Origin: DASRDE01 sp035652755
GTDB lineage: Bacteria > Vulcanimicrobiota > Vulcanimicrobiia > Vulcanimicrobiales > Vulcanimicrobiaceae
DNA: 13,499 nt
Direction of reading: 5' to 3'
Assembly (NCBI GenBank): GCA_035652755.1
Contig: DASRDE010000358.1
Coordinates: forward strand, 1-13,499
Each line of letters opens with the position of its first letter. The first letter of the stretch is position 1. Positions 6,146 through 13,499 of this stretch are shown here, in pieces. Position numbers and translations under genes: made by a program. The notes below the pieces were generated by a model, which did not search any database, had not been told where the DNA came from, and saw only the letters and a program-made list of their open reading frames with translations.

Positions 6146-8698
6146 CTACCCGTGTACCCATCCCGCGGCCACCGCTAACGCAACCGCTTCGCGGCGTCCG
6201 CTGCACTGGAGTTTTCGGCAGATGGCCCGTATGTGCGTGTCGACCGTGTGTGCGCTGCGGCCGCTGCGGTTGGCGATGTCCTTGGTGCTCGCGCCGCCCG
6301 CCAGCATCTGCAGAATCTCACGCTCGGCGGGTGTGAGCTGCGTGTATCCCCCGCCCTTGGCTGCCGGTGAAGGGAGCGCGGCAATTAAGCGCGCGGCACC
6401 GCCGAATCCGGCGGATTCCAGCCGCTCGAGCGCCCCCGCGAGCGCGTCGGATCCCGCTTGATCGAGATGCACGCGGTACAACGTTCGAACTGCCGCCGCG
6501 AACGCGCGAAGGCGCGGCCATCGCGACGCCTGTTCTTCGGCATCGCAGAGCAGGCGATGGGCCGACGTATGGCGTCCGCGCACCAGGTCGTCCAAGGCCA
6601 GAAACGTTCGCGTGAGGGTCGTGCGAAGCGTCGCGCGCGGCGTGCCCTCGAGCGCCGCGAGCGCGTCGCGGTACGACGCGTCGGCCTCGTTCAGCAGACC
6701 GGCTGCGACTGCGTACAGCGCCGTCTGCGCGGAGACCAAACCGCGACGCTCGGACGTCGATTGCTCCGCCGCGGCGGGCGCGCTGAGCTCGTAGGCGCGG
6801 CGAAAGTCGCCCGACCACGCCATGCGCATCGCTTCGGCCGGAAGCAACGCCTCGGCGCGCGCCAGCGTGTACGTCGAGCGTGACTCTGCGAGTGCTTGTT
6901 CCAATCGCGCGAGCGCCGCGTCGTCGCCGCGTTCGACTTGCAGCTCGAACGACGCCATCAGCGCGAACAGGCGCGCTTGGTTGGAAGCGGCTTTGCGCGC
7001 GGATTCCGCGAGCCTCTCGAGGGCGAGCAGACTGCCGTTCGCGTCATCCGCTTCGTACCGGACCGCGTACAGAATGCTGTACGCGCGCGCGGCGAGCTCG
7101 TACATGTTGCGCTCCTGCGCGAGTTCGACCGCGAGCGAAGCATACCGCTGCGTTCGTTCCCCTTCCCATGTGAACTGATAGACGTATGCGGCTTGATGGT
7201 ACAAGCGCGCGCGTTCCTCGTCCGGCGATTCGGACGGGAGGCGCTCGAGCGCGACTTCGATCGTGCGCAGTGCCTCGTGCAGCCGCCCGCTGCGCGCGTA
7301 CGCTGTCGCGAGCGTGCCCAGGAGCGGAGCCTGCTCGGCCGCGCTCAGATCGGCCGATGCGGCGAACGGTTCGAGCAGCGGGACGCAGTCGCGGCCGTGC
7401 CGCACCATTTCAATCGCATACCGCAAAACGAGTTGTGCGCGCAGGTGCGGATCCGAGGCGACGTCGATCGCGCGCTTGAAGTCGCGCTCGGCCAGGTCGA
7501 AATGTCCGCGGCCAGCCTCCAGCATCGCGCTTACGCCCAGCACTGTCGGATCCGTTCGCCTGCGTGCGTCGTCAAGCGCGGCGAGCGCTTGCGCCAGCGT
7601 CTCGCCCTCGCCGCGTTCGAACAACGTAAAGGCGCACCGGTCGACGACGCGGACGATCTCGTCGCTCGCGCGCGCTCGCGCGTAGAGAAGAAGCGCCCCA
7701 GCGTCGTCGTGCTTGCGTTCGAGGATCGCAGCACCGTCGCAGAGGGCGCGCGTCCACTCGCGATCCCCCGAGCGGCGCAGCTCGGTTTCCAGAAAATCTC
7801 GAAAAAGCTCGTGGTACCGGTAGCACCCCGGGGACGTCTCGTTCAGAAAGGCGATTCTGCGGCGTACCTCGGCCAGAAATTGCGCGTTGGCGCCGAGTTC
7901 TTCGACCACGGCCGTGTCGAACGTCGAAAAGACGCACGTCGCCAGCGCAAATGCGCGCTGCGCGAGTGAGAGGCCGGTGAAAACCTGCTCGGCCAAGTAG
8001 CGGTAAATCATTTCGCGAGTGCCCGAGGACGCGGTACGCAAGTCGGCGACGTGGGTTCGCGTGCGTACCGCGATCGTGAGCGCAACGGGCCAGCCTTCGG
8101 TCAATTGGCGGAGCGCCTCGATCTCGGACGGGTCGATGTCGCTGTGCATCTCGCCGGCCGCGGCCATGGCTTCATCGGTGGTAAAGCGCAGATCGTCTTC
8201 GCCGATCGGCAGATCCATGCGGCCGTACGCGATCCACGTCGCGACAGGCAATCCGGCGTCGGAGCGAGCCGAGATGATCCAGCGGATCTTTTGGCTCGTG
8301 CGTTCGATGACGTCGGCGAGGAGCGCGATCGATGCGGCCTCGCCGGCAGCGAAGTGGAGATCGTCGATCGCGATCGTGCACGCGACGCCCTTGAGGTGTT
8401 CGGCGAACCAGTCGGAGAGTTCGCGTACGGGTTCTTCGGCTGCCAGCACGCGCTGCTGCACTGCGGGGAACGATGCTTTTGCACCGGGCGCGACGGATTC
8501 GAGCGCCTCGCTGAAGCTGCCGACAAAGGCGAGGAGCGTCGCGTCCTCGCGCCGCACGTTGAAACGCACCGCATCGACGTTGCGCGACTCCAAGTACTCG
8601 CGCAGCGCCACGGTCTTGCCGAAGCCGGCAGGCGCTACGACGAGGGTGACGGGAAACCGCGCGGCGCGGTCGAGCCGCTCGGTGATGCGGGCGCGCAT
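6146..8698 (-). CDS. MalT-type LuxR family transcriptional regulator (STAND ATPase)
   Basis: A large ATP-dependent regulator of 850 aa (E. coli MalT has 901). Seen: Walker A APAGFGKT at residues 22-29, Walker B with IDD at 111-113 (ACTIAIDDLHF), the MalT-family segment SARSDAGLPVATWIAYGRMD followed by LRFTTDEA, and TEGWPVALTI. Long helical repeats (TPR-like sensor region) fill about 350-770. A C-terminal LuxR helix-turn-helix spans about 788-850 (LTPAEREILQMLAGGASTKD, then TVDTHIRAICRKLQCSGR). By family knowledge an inducer plus ATP drives oligomerisation and promoter binding; the inducer here is unknown. ATG 8698 is 8 nt after the decarboxylase stop. The open frame continues upstream to about 9337, but that part is the complement-frame shadow of the decarboxylase. 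Position inside the operon suggests it controls its own neighbours. Confidence 0.9.
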   Translation of the reverse strand: MRARITERLDRAARFPVTLVVAPAGFGKTVALREYLESRNVDAVRFNVRREDATLLAFVGSFSEALESVAPGAKASFPAVQQRVLAAEEPVRELSDWFAEHLKGVACTIAIDDLHFAAGEAASIALLADVIERTSQKIRWIISARSDAGLPVATWIAYGRMDLPIGEDDLRFTTDEAMAAAGEMHSDIDPSEIEALRQLTEGWPVALTIAVRTRTHVADLRTASSGTREMIYRYLAEQVFTGLSLAQRAFALATCVFSTFDTAVVEELGANAQFLAEVRRRIAFLNETSPGCYRYHELFRDFLETELRRSGDREWTRALCDGAAILERKHDDAGALLLYARARASDEIVRVVDRCAFTLFERGEGETLAQALAALDDARRRTDPTVLGVSAMLEAGRGHFDLAERDFKRAIDVASDPHLRAQLVLRYAIEMVRHGRDCVPLLEPFAASADLSAAEQAPLLGTLATAYARSGRLHEALRTIEVALERLPSESPDEERARLYHQAAYVYQFTWEGERTQRYASLAVELAQERNMYELAARAYSILYAVRYEADDANGSLLALERLAESARKAASNQARLFALMASFELQVERGDDAALARLEQALAESRSTYTLARAEALLPAEAMRMAWSGDFRRAYELSAPAAAEQSTSERRGLVSAQTALYAVAAGLLNEADASYRDALAALEGTPRATLRTTLTRTFLALDDLVRGRHTSAHRLLCDAEEQASRWPRLRAFAAAVRTLYRVHLDQAGSDALAGALERLESAGFGGAARLIAALPSPAAKGGGYTQLTPAEREILQMLAGGASTKDIANRSGRSAHTVDTHIRAICRKLQCSGRREAVALAVAAGWVHG

Positions 8699-8706
8699 GA
8701 CCGACG

Positions 8707-10149
8707 CTACGTCGGCGCGTCCCGGCCGTCCCGCACGATGCTGCGCAGGGCGCCCAGAGCTTCCTCCAAATCGGCGTCCTCGGTCCGGTGGTTGGTGATG
8801 CAAAGGCGCATCGCGCGGCGTCCGCCGATCGTCGTGGTCGAGATCACGGCGACGCCGCTTTCCTGCAGCGACATAACGCTCTCGTCGATCAAGCGGTCGA
8901 TCTGCGCCGGCTCCAGGCCGCCGCCGCGCGGCCGGAAGCACACGATCTGCAACTCCGGTTCCAAGAGGGGTTCGAAGTCGGGATCGGCCGTCAGCCGGTC
9001 GTACAGCGTACGCGCCTGGTCGCAGTTTCGTTCGATCGCGCGCGCAAGTCCGCTCGCACCGTGCTCCTTGATCGTGAACCAAATCTTGAGCGCGCGAAAC
9101 CCGCGTGAGAGATCGGGACCGTAATCGGCAAACCACGGTTCGCCCGCGCCGGTGCCGCGCGGCATGCGAGTAAAGTACGGGCCGCCGCCCGCGAAGGTCG
9201 CACGCTCGATCTCCGAATCGCGTATCAAAACGCAGCCCGCATCGTACGGCACGTGCAGCCACTTGTGGAAGTCGAACGCGATCGAATCGGCGCGCTCGAT
9301 GCCTTCGAACTTCGGCTGCAGCCGCGGCGAAAGACAAGCCGCCGCGCCGAATGCGCCGTCCACGTGAAACCAGAGATCGAAGGCGCTTGCAATACCGGCT
9401 ACGGCGGCCAGGTCGTCGATAGCGCCCGCGTCGACGCTCCCGGCGTTTGCGACGACGAAGAACGGACGCAAACCGCTATTGATGTCGGATTCGACGGTTC
9501 TGCGCAGCAGCTGCAGGTCGAGCCTGTGCGCGGCATCCGCGGGCAAGACGCGCAGCGTATCGGAGCCCAGGCCCGCCATCTCGAAGGCTTTGCGAACGCA
9601 TGCGTGCGTTGCGGATGAAGCATAGGCGCGCAGCCGCTCGCCGCCGGCGTACACCCCGTGCTTGCGTACGCCGGATCCGAGTGCGCGCGTGCGCGCAGCC
9701 AGCAGCGCGACGAGATTGGCCGCCGACGTGCCCGTCAGGAGCACGCCGCCGTCGGCTCCGGGCAGGCCGAACAGCTCGCGAAACCACGCGATCACCTGCC
9801 GCTCGACGTAAACGGCCGCATGATCGCGTCCGCCGACGTTGGCATTCATCGTTGCCGCGAGCAGCTCGGCGACGGCGACGCCGGGCGTTCCGCTCCCATG
9901 GACCCATCCCCAAAAGCGCGGATGAATATTGCCCGTCACATAGGGCAAGATCGCGCGCGCGAACTGCGCGTAGACCGCTGCGAACGGTGCTCCGTCGGCG
10001 GGCAGCGGTTCGGCCAGTTCCGCCTTCACGCTTTGGGGAACCGGCTGCCACGCGGGGCGCTCGCGCACGTCGCGCAGGTAATCGACCGCGTCGTCGAGCG
10101 CGCGGTGCGCGGCCGCTCTGAACGACTCCCAGTCAGCCGGATCGAGCAC
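8707..10149 (-). CDS. PLP-dependent group II amino-acid decarboxylase (DDC-like)
   Basis: A fold-type I PLP enzyme of 480 aa, the usual length of aromatic-L-amino-acid, tyrosine or glutamate-type decarboxylases. Seen: HPRFWGWVHGSGTPG near 76-90, the phosphate-binding segment LLTGTSAANLVALLAAR at 137-153, the ring-stacking His182 in SSATHACVRKAF, Asp264 in WFHVDGAFGA (pairs with the pyridine N), and Lys296 in FDFHKWLHVPYDAG (PLP Schiff base). The conserved PLP residues are intact, so it is probably active. Substrate cannot be read from sequence; aromatic amino acids are the first guess. The start GTG 10149 overlaps the upstream ATP-grasp gene by 17 nt and begins the family-like N-terminal helix (DPADWESFRAAAHRALDDAV). 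A longer open frame to 10233 lies within the ATP-grasp gene and is not needed. Translational coupling is likely. Confidence 0.9.
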   Translation of the reverse strand: MLDPADWESFRAAAHRALDDAVDYLRDVRERPAWQPVPQSVKAELAEPLPADGAPFAAVYAQFARAILPYVTGNIHPRFWGWVHGSGTPGVAVAELLAATMNANVGGRDHAAVYVERQVIAWFRELFGLPGADGGVLLTGTSAANLVALLAARTRALGSGVRKHGVYAGGERLRAYASSATHACVRKAFEMAGLGSDTLRVLPADAAHRLDLQLLRRTVESDINSGLRPFFVVANAGSVDAGAIDDLAAVAGIASAFDLWFHVDGAFGAAACLSPRLQPKFEGIERADSIAFDFHKWLHVPYDAGCVLIRDSEIERATFAGGGPYFTRMPRGTGAGEPWFADYGPDLSRGFRALKIWFTIKEHGASGLARAIERNCDQARTLYDRLTADPDFEPLLEPELQIVCFRPRGGGLEPAQIDRLIDESVMSLQESGVAVISTTTIGGRRAMRLCITNHRTEDADLEEALGALRSIVRDGRDAPT

Positions 10150-11428
10150 GGTCGACGAGCCGCTCGAACGCGGCGAAAATGCGCTGCGCTGCCGGAATCT
10201 TATAACCGAACAGATTCGGATCGTCGGCTGCATGGACGATCATGGCGGGATCCGCTTCGAAGAGGACCAGCCGCCCGCGCCGATCGATCGAGCAGTCGAT
10301 GCCGAAGTATTCCAGCCCCAGTGCCTGGGCAATCTTGCAAAGCGCCCGCTGCAGATCCGGCCCGAAGACGCTGGGGAAATCGTCCAAGAACGTTCGTTCC
10401 TCGTCGCGCATCCACGCGTTCTCGCGCATCGGCGCGTTGTAATAGTGGATCATCCAGCGCGGCGAGATCGCCAAGTGATACGGGTACGGAACGCCGTCGA
10501 CGACGATGATCCGGTATTTGCGAAAGTAGCCGTCTTCGAGCGAAAAGTCGATGAACGGCATGACGTAGTACTGAGTAGCGGCGCTCCCCGTGACGTACGA
10601 TTTGAGTTCGGCGGCGTCGCGCACCAGTTCCAAACCGTGACCGGCGTGCGAGCCCACGGGTCGCACGACGATCGGGTATTCGATGCCTGGTTCTAAGCGC
10701 TCGAGCGCGGCCCGCGGTTTGCGCACCGTCTGCGGAACGAGCACGCTTTCCATGCCGCGGAGCGTTTCGTACACGCGCGTGCGGCTGGTTCCGAGCACGC
10801 GCAGCGGATGATTGATCACCGGCATGCCCAGGCGAGATAAGAGCTGCGCTGCTGCATGCAAGAGGGGCTCGTTGGCATCGGACTGGGCGATGGCGGTAAA
10901 TGCAACGCCGGCGCGCGGCGGCTCCAGCGCAGCGGCCGATTCGGGCGAGCGAAGGTACGCTTTGTGCACCGACGTCGTCGCGGGATCGATCAGGAAATCG
11001 ATCGGGACGTTCGCCTGCCAATCGCCCGGAGCCATGAGCGCCAGAATGCTGCGCGCTTCGCGCGGAGCGATTTGCGAAAAGATCGTTTGCCGGTCGAGCA
11101 CCGCGCGCTGGTGCGCGAGCGCCCGTTCCGGATGGCCGGCGATCTGCTCGAGCTCGTACATGGCCGAATGTGCGCGAAGGTCGCCGGGATCGATCTGAAG
11201 CACGAGCTCGTACTCTGCCCGGGCTTGCGCGAATTGCCCTTGCTTCATGAGCGCCGTGCCCAAGTTCACATGCAAATCGGCCGTGCCGGGCTGCAGCGCG
11301 ATCGCTTCGCGAAACGCTGCAATGGCTTCATCGGTGCGGCCTTGCTCGTGAAGCGCCACGCCGCGGCGGTTCGCGTCGGCGGCCGCTGCCTGCGGAATCG
11401 ATGGCACGTCGCGCGCGGAAATGGGCAC
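10133..11428 (-). CDS. TPR-ATP-grasp fusion protein (putative ligase)
   Basis: A protein of 431 aa. Residues about 18-110 form two to three TPR units (ANRRGVALHEQGRTDEAIAA, then LHVNLGTALMKQGQFAQA), a likely protein-docking part. Residues about 170-425 are an ATP-grasp domain: YPIVVRPVGSHAGHGLELV holds the nucleotide Lys/Arg-type strand and glycine-rich loop, YFRKYRIIVVDG follows, and LEYFGIDCSID then LVLFEADPAM hold the metal site. ATP-grasp ligases join a carboxylate to an amine through an acyl phosphate. The metal motif E-x-N reads Glu391-Ala-Asp393. The substrate is unknown. The start GTG 11428 follows AGGAGGA on the minus strand with unusually short spacing (3 nt from AGGAGG), only 9 nt from the divergent GGDEF start. 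It is the first gene of the four-gene minus-strand operon. Confidence 0.82.
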   Translation of the reverse strand: MPISARDVPSIPQAAAADANRRGVALHEQGRTDEAIAAFREAIALQPGTADLHVNLGTALMKQGQFAQARAEYELVLQIDPGDLRAHSAMYELEQIAGHPERALAHQRAVLDRQTIFSQIAPREARSILALMAPGDWQANVPIDFLIDPATTSVHKAYLRSPESAAALEPPRAGVAFTAIAQSDANEPLLHAAAQLLSRLGMPVINHPLRVLGTSRTRVYETLRGMESVLVPQTVRKPRAALERLEPGIEYPIVVRPVGSHAGHGLELVRDAAELKSYVTGSAATQYYVMPFIDFSLEDGYFRKYRIIVVDGVPYPYHLAISPRWMIHYYNAPMRENAWMRDEERTFLDDFPSVFGPDLQRALCKIAQALGLEYFGIDCSIDRRGRLVLFEADPAMIVHAADDPNLFGYKIPAAQRIFAAFERLVDRARSG

Positions 11429-11430
11429 TC

Positions 11431-11440
11431 TCCTCCTGTG
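11431..11440. promoter_or_regulatory. Shared start region: SD of the ATP-grasp gene abuts the GGDEF start codon
   Basis: On the minus strand 11437-11431 reads AGGAGGA, the ribosome binding site for GTG 11428. On the plus strand the next three bases, 11438-11440, are the GTG start of the diguanylate cyclase, which has no SD of its own. There is no room for promoters between the two starts, so each promoter must lie inside the other gene's coding sequence. Confidence 0.6.
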
Positions 11441-12571
11441 TACGCGGCCGTTCTGGCTTTGTTGGCGGTTCTCTGTTTGTCCGCGGCCGCCTACGCCGCG
11501 TCGATGAAGCGGGCGGCCCGTGCGAGCGCCGCGCATCTTTCGGCGGTCCTCCGCCGCGAAGCCGGCGTCTTGGAGGCCGTGCGCGTCCTGACGGCGGCAT
11601 CCCGCGAGTCGACGGACGCGGTGCTGACTGCGCTCGACCGAACGCTGCGCGTGTTGGATGACGGAGTTGACGCGGTGCTGATCTTCGTACCGGATGACGA
11701 CGATCTCGTCTGCACGTACGCAGCCGGAGCCCGCGCGGAACCGTACCGCCGAATGCGGCTGCGCCGGGACGATGCGAATGCGCTGCCTTCGCGCGCCGCG
11801 CTCTGCGGCCATCGGGTCGCCCCCTCCGGCGAGCTGCGTGCGCTCATTCCAACCGATGCGCAGGCGCTGGCGATTCCGATGATCGCCGCAAACCGCGTCG
11901 CCGCAGTCGTCTATTTGGGCGCGCTGCATGCGCCCTTTGCCGATGCGGATGCGCTCGTTCGCACCGTCGTGCACGCGGCCGCTCCGTATGCGATCGCGTG
12001 CGAGCGCGAAGCCGACCGGGCCAGCGCGACGTACGACGCGTTGACGGGCCTGCACACGCCGCGGGCGTTTCGTCAGCGCCTGGCGGCCGAGCTGGACTGC
12101 ACCGGCGCGGCGCGATCGTCGACGCTTTCGCTGTGGTTTCTCGATACGGACCGCTTCAAGCAGATCAACGATTCGTTCGGCCACGCTGCCGGCGATGCCG
12201 TACTCCAACAAATGGCGGCGCTGCTGCGCGAGCACACGATCGCCGGCGTCGATATTGCCGCGCGCAACGGCGGCGACGAATTTTGCGCGATCGTCCGAGA
12301 CGCCGGCAAGCTCGCCTCGATCGAACGCGCGCAACGGCTCTGCGATGCGGTCGCCGCCTTCGACTTCGGCTACGGCGTCGAGCTCACCGCCAGCATCGGC
12401 GTTGCCGCGTATCCGTATGACGCGTCGAGTGCGAACGAGCTGCTCGAGGTCGCGGATGCGGCGATGTACCACAGCAAGCGGTCGGGACGCAACTGCGTGT
12501 CGTTTTGCTCGCGCCCCGGCATCTTCAGCCTCTTCACGGCCGGCCCGAAGGCCGCGGCCCGGGCGCCGTGA
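11438..12571 (+). CDS. Membrane-anchored GAF-GGDEF diguanylate cyclase
   Basis: Predicted to make cyclic di-GMP from two GTP at the inner face of the membrane; 377 aa. Seen: an N-terminal hydrophobic helix VYAAVLALLAVLCLSAAAYA followed by KRAAR (one membrane anchor, positive side inside), a GAF-like sensor region at about 45-190, the linker YDALTGLHTPRAF at 199-211, LWFLDTDRFKQINDSFGHAAGD, and an intact GGDEF at 278-282. The allosteric inhibitory site RxxD upstream of GGDEF is missing its Arg (AGVD, residues 269-272), so product inhibition through this site is not expected. GTG 11438 is chosen because it is the only start that includes the membrane helix; ATG 11504 would delete it. No SD precedes GTG 11438, so the mRNA may be leaderless. 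It ends 12 nt before the M48-like gene. Confidence 0.88.
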   Translation: MYAAVLALLAVLCLSAAAYAASMKRAARASAAHLSAVLRREAGVLEAVRVLTAASRESTDAVLTALDRTLRVLDDGVDAVLIFVPDDDDLVCTYAAGARAEPYRRMRLRRDDANALPSRAALCGHRVAPSGELRALIPTDAQALAIPMIAANRVAAVVYLGALHAPFADADALVRTVVHAAAPYAIACEREADRASATYDALTGLHTPRAFRQRLAAELDCTGAARSSTLSLWFLDTDRFKQINDSFGHAAGDAVLQQMAALLREHTIAGVDIAARNGGDEFCAIVRDAGKLASIERAQRLCDAVAAFDFGYGVELTASIGVAAYPYDASSANELLEVADAAMYHSKRSGRNCVSFCSRPGIFSLFTAGPKAAARAP

Positions 12572-12583
12572 AACGAAGCTTCC

Positions 12584-13499
12584 GTGGTCGATCTGCTTGC
12601 GCTGGTGCTTGGCCGCCCGAATGCGGTCGACGCCGAGGTCAACCGCCTAACCGTGCACGCGCTGCTGACCGCACCGCCCGTCGTGCTCGTCGACGCGGCG
12701 AGAGCCTCGGCGGCGGCGAGGCTCGAAAACTTTCGAGTTCCGGTCTGGATCGCGACGATCGCCGTGCAGGTGGCGGCGCTTGCGTGGTTTTGGAGTACGG
12801 GCCGTTCCGCTGCGCTGCGAGATGCGCTGCGCCGCCGCATCGGTTCGGAGTTCGGCGCGCGCTTCTGTTTCGGCGCCGCGCTGGCCGCCATCGATCGTGC
12901 TGCCGCCTTCGTGCCGCAAGCGCTGCAGTACCGGTTTCTGCGTCTGATGGATCTGAGCGAACTGCTCTTTCGCACGTGGCTTGCCCATTGGATAGCCGGC
13001 AGCCTGGTGACGGTGGTCGTCGTGGGCTTTACCGCGGCGATCGTGCTCGACTTGGCGGACCGCACGCATCAGTGGTACCTGTACACCATCGCGGGCGTGA
13101 TGAGCTTCACGCTGCTCATCTCGTACGCGACGCCAGCCGTACTCGCGCCCGCTTCCGAGCAATTCATACGCTTCGCCCCGCATCCGCCGCTGGCCGCAGC
13201 GGTGCAAGGCTTGCGCCGGCGCACCGGCGTGAACATCCCGCTCTACGTTGAAGTACTCTCCCGCCGCACGCGCTCGGGGCGAGCGTACGTATTGGGGTGG
13301 GGCGATTCGCAGCGCGGTATTCTTTCGGATACGCTGATCGCGGGATCCACGAACGCGGAGCTCGAGTACTTCGTCGCGCGGCTCTTTGCGTGGGTGCTTG
13401 CGAACTTCGGTTTGCAGAACGCGCTCGTACAAGCGGCGTTCATCGTCGTCGGCGCCGCGCTCTCGGTCTTAATCGCCGACCGCATCGGCTTTCGCCGCG
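12584..13499 (+). CDS. M48/Ste24-like membrane protein lacking HEXXH (3' end outside window)
   Basis: The frame is open from GTG 12584 to the window end (305 codons visible). Hydrophobic segments lie at about 53-70, 129-148, 156-179 and 270-290. The layout resembles the N-terminal membrane part and early catalytic part of CAAX-prenyl-protease-like M48 enzymes: TPAVLAP where the family has a Pro before PLF, then RRTGVNIPLYVEVLSRRTRS, AYVLGWGDSQRGILSDTLI, and an acidic helix AELEYFVARLFAWVLANFG. At the position of the family's AHE(L/I)GH zinc motif this protein reads ARLFAW (RLFAW at 256-260), so both zinc His and the catalytic Glu are absent. It is therefore probably inactive as a protease, or a divergent non-protease relative. 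It follows the GGDEF gene by 12 nt in the same frame and is probably co-transcribed. The start is uncertain (no clear SD); GTG 12605 is possible. Confidence 0.65.
   Translation, partial: MVDLLALVLGRPNAVDAEVNRLTVHALLTAPPVVLVDAARASAAARLENFRVPVWIATIAVQVAALAWFWSTGRSAALRDALRRRIGSEFGARFCFGAALAAIDRAAAFVPQALQYRFLRLMDLSELLFRTWLAHWIAGSLVTVVVVGFTAAIVLDLADRTHQWYLYTIAGVMSFTLLISYATPAVLAPASEQFIRFAPHPPLAAAVQGLRRRTGVNIPLYVEVLSRRTRSGRAYVLGWGDSQRGILSDTLIAGSTNAELEYFVARLFAWVLANFGLQNALVQAAFIVVGAALSVLIADRIGFRR

Noticed and set aside
8699..9337. N-terminal extension of the LuxR regulator
   Set aside because: The stretch is antisense-frame shadow of the decarboxylase. Walker A lies near residue 25 from ATG 8698, as expected for this family.
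12505..13251. A 248-codon plus-strand frame overlapping the M48-like gene
   Set aside because: Arg-rich low-information translation with no domain. The frame from GTG 12584 gives membrane helices and family motifs.
1..13499. CRISPR array, rRNA, integrase or plasmid origin
   Set aside because: No regularly spaced repeats, rRNA-like segments or recombinase genes were seen on either strand.

Overview
The window is 13.5 kb of GC-rich, gene-dense bacterial chromosome with short gaps, frequent GTG/TTG starts and overlapping genes. The gene mix includes a KLSKR-type glutamyl-tRNA synthetase, two lipoprotein-like sedolisin (S53) peptidases, a MalT-type LuxR regulator and an M48-like membrane protein. 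This suggests an uncultivated soil or acid-tolerant lineage; I favour an Eremiobacterota/Vulcanimicrobiota-like (WPS-2) bacterium, with Acidobacteriota or Dormibacterota as alternatives. The assignment is from gene content only and is weak.

Layout. (1) 1-2321, plus strand: the 3' part of gltX overlaps glmU by 4 nt (GTGA), a housekeeping pair. (2) 2322-2680: the only long gene-free stretch. It is almost filled by a nested palindrome bounded by perfect 14-bp inverted repeats. Its core folds as a three-way junction with a 30-bp closing stem, and a minus-strand terminator sits in its right part. (3) 2681-4495, minus: a secreted S53 lipoprotein peptidase with propeptide, convergent with glmU. (4) 4496-4624: a divergent control region with a 22-bp-period direct repeat. 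(5) 4625-4933, plus: a small STAS protein with an altered phospho-site. (6) 4943-11428, minus: a tightly packed set of four genes, in order of transcription TPR/ATP-grasp ligase, PLP group II decarboxylase, MalT-like LuxR regulator and propeptide-less S53 lipoprotein. Their junctions are a 17-nt overlap, an 8-nt gap and a 3-nt gap. (7) 11438-12571, plus: a membrane-anchored GAF-GGDEF diguanylate cyclase whose start codon lies 9 nt from that of the ATP-grasp gene. (8) 12584-13499, plus: an M48/Ste24-like membrane protein, cut by the window end, in which the zinc-binding HEXXH appears as RLFAW.

How the parts may work together (inference). The four-gene minus-strand operon pairs a ligase-type ATP-grasp enzyme with an amino-acid decarboxylase, its own large ATP-dependent regulator and an exported peptidase. 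This is consistent with a small amine- or peptide-producing or peptide-processing pathway that I do not recognise as described. The most unusual items are the palindromic element at 2363-2685 and the apparent pseudoprotease at the right end.
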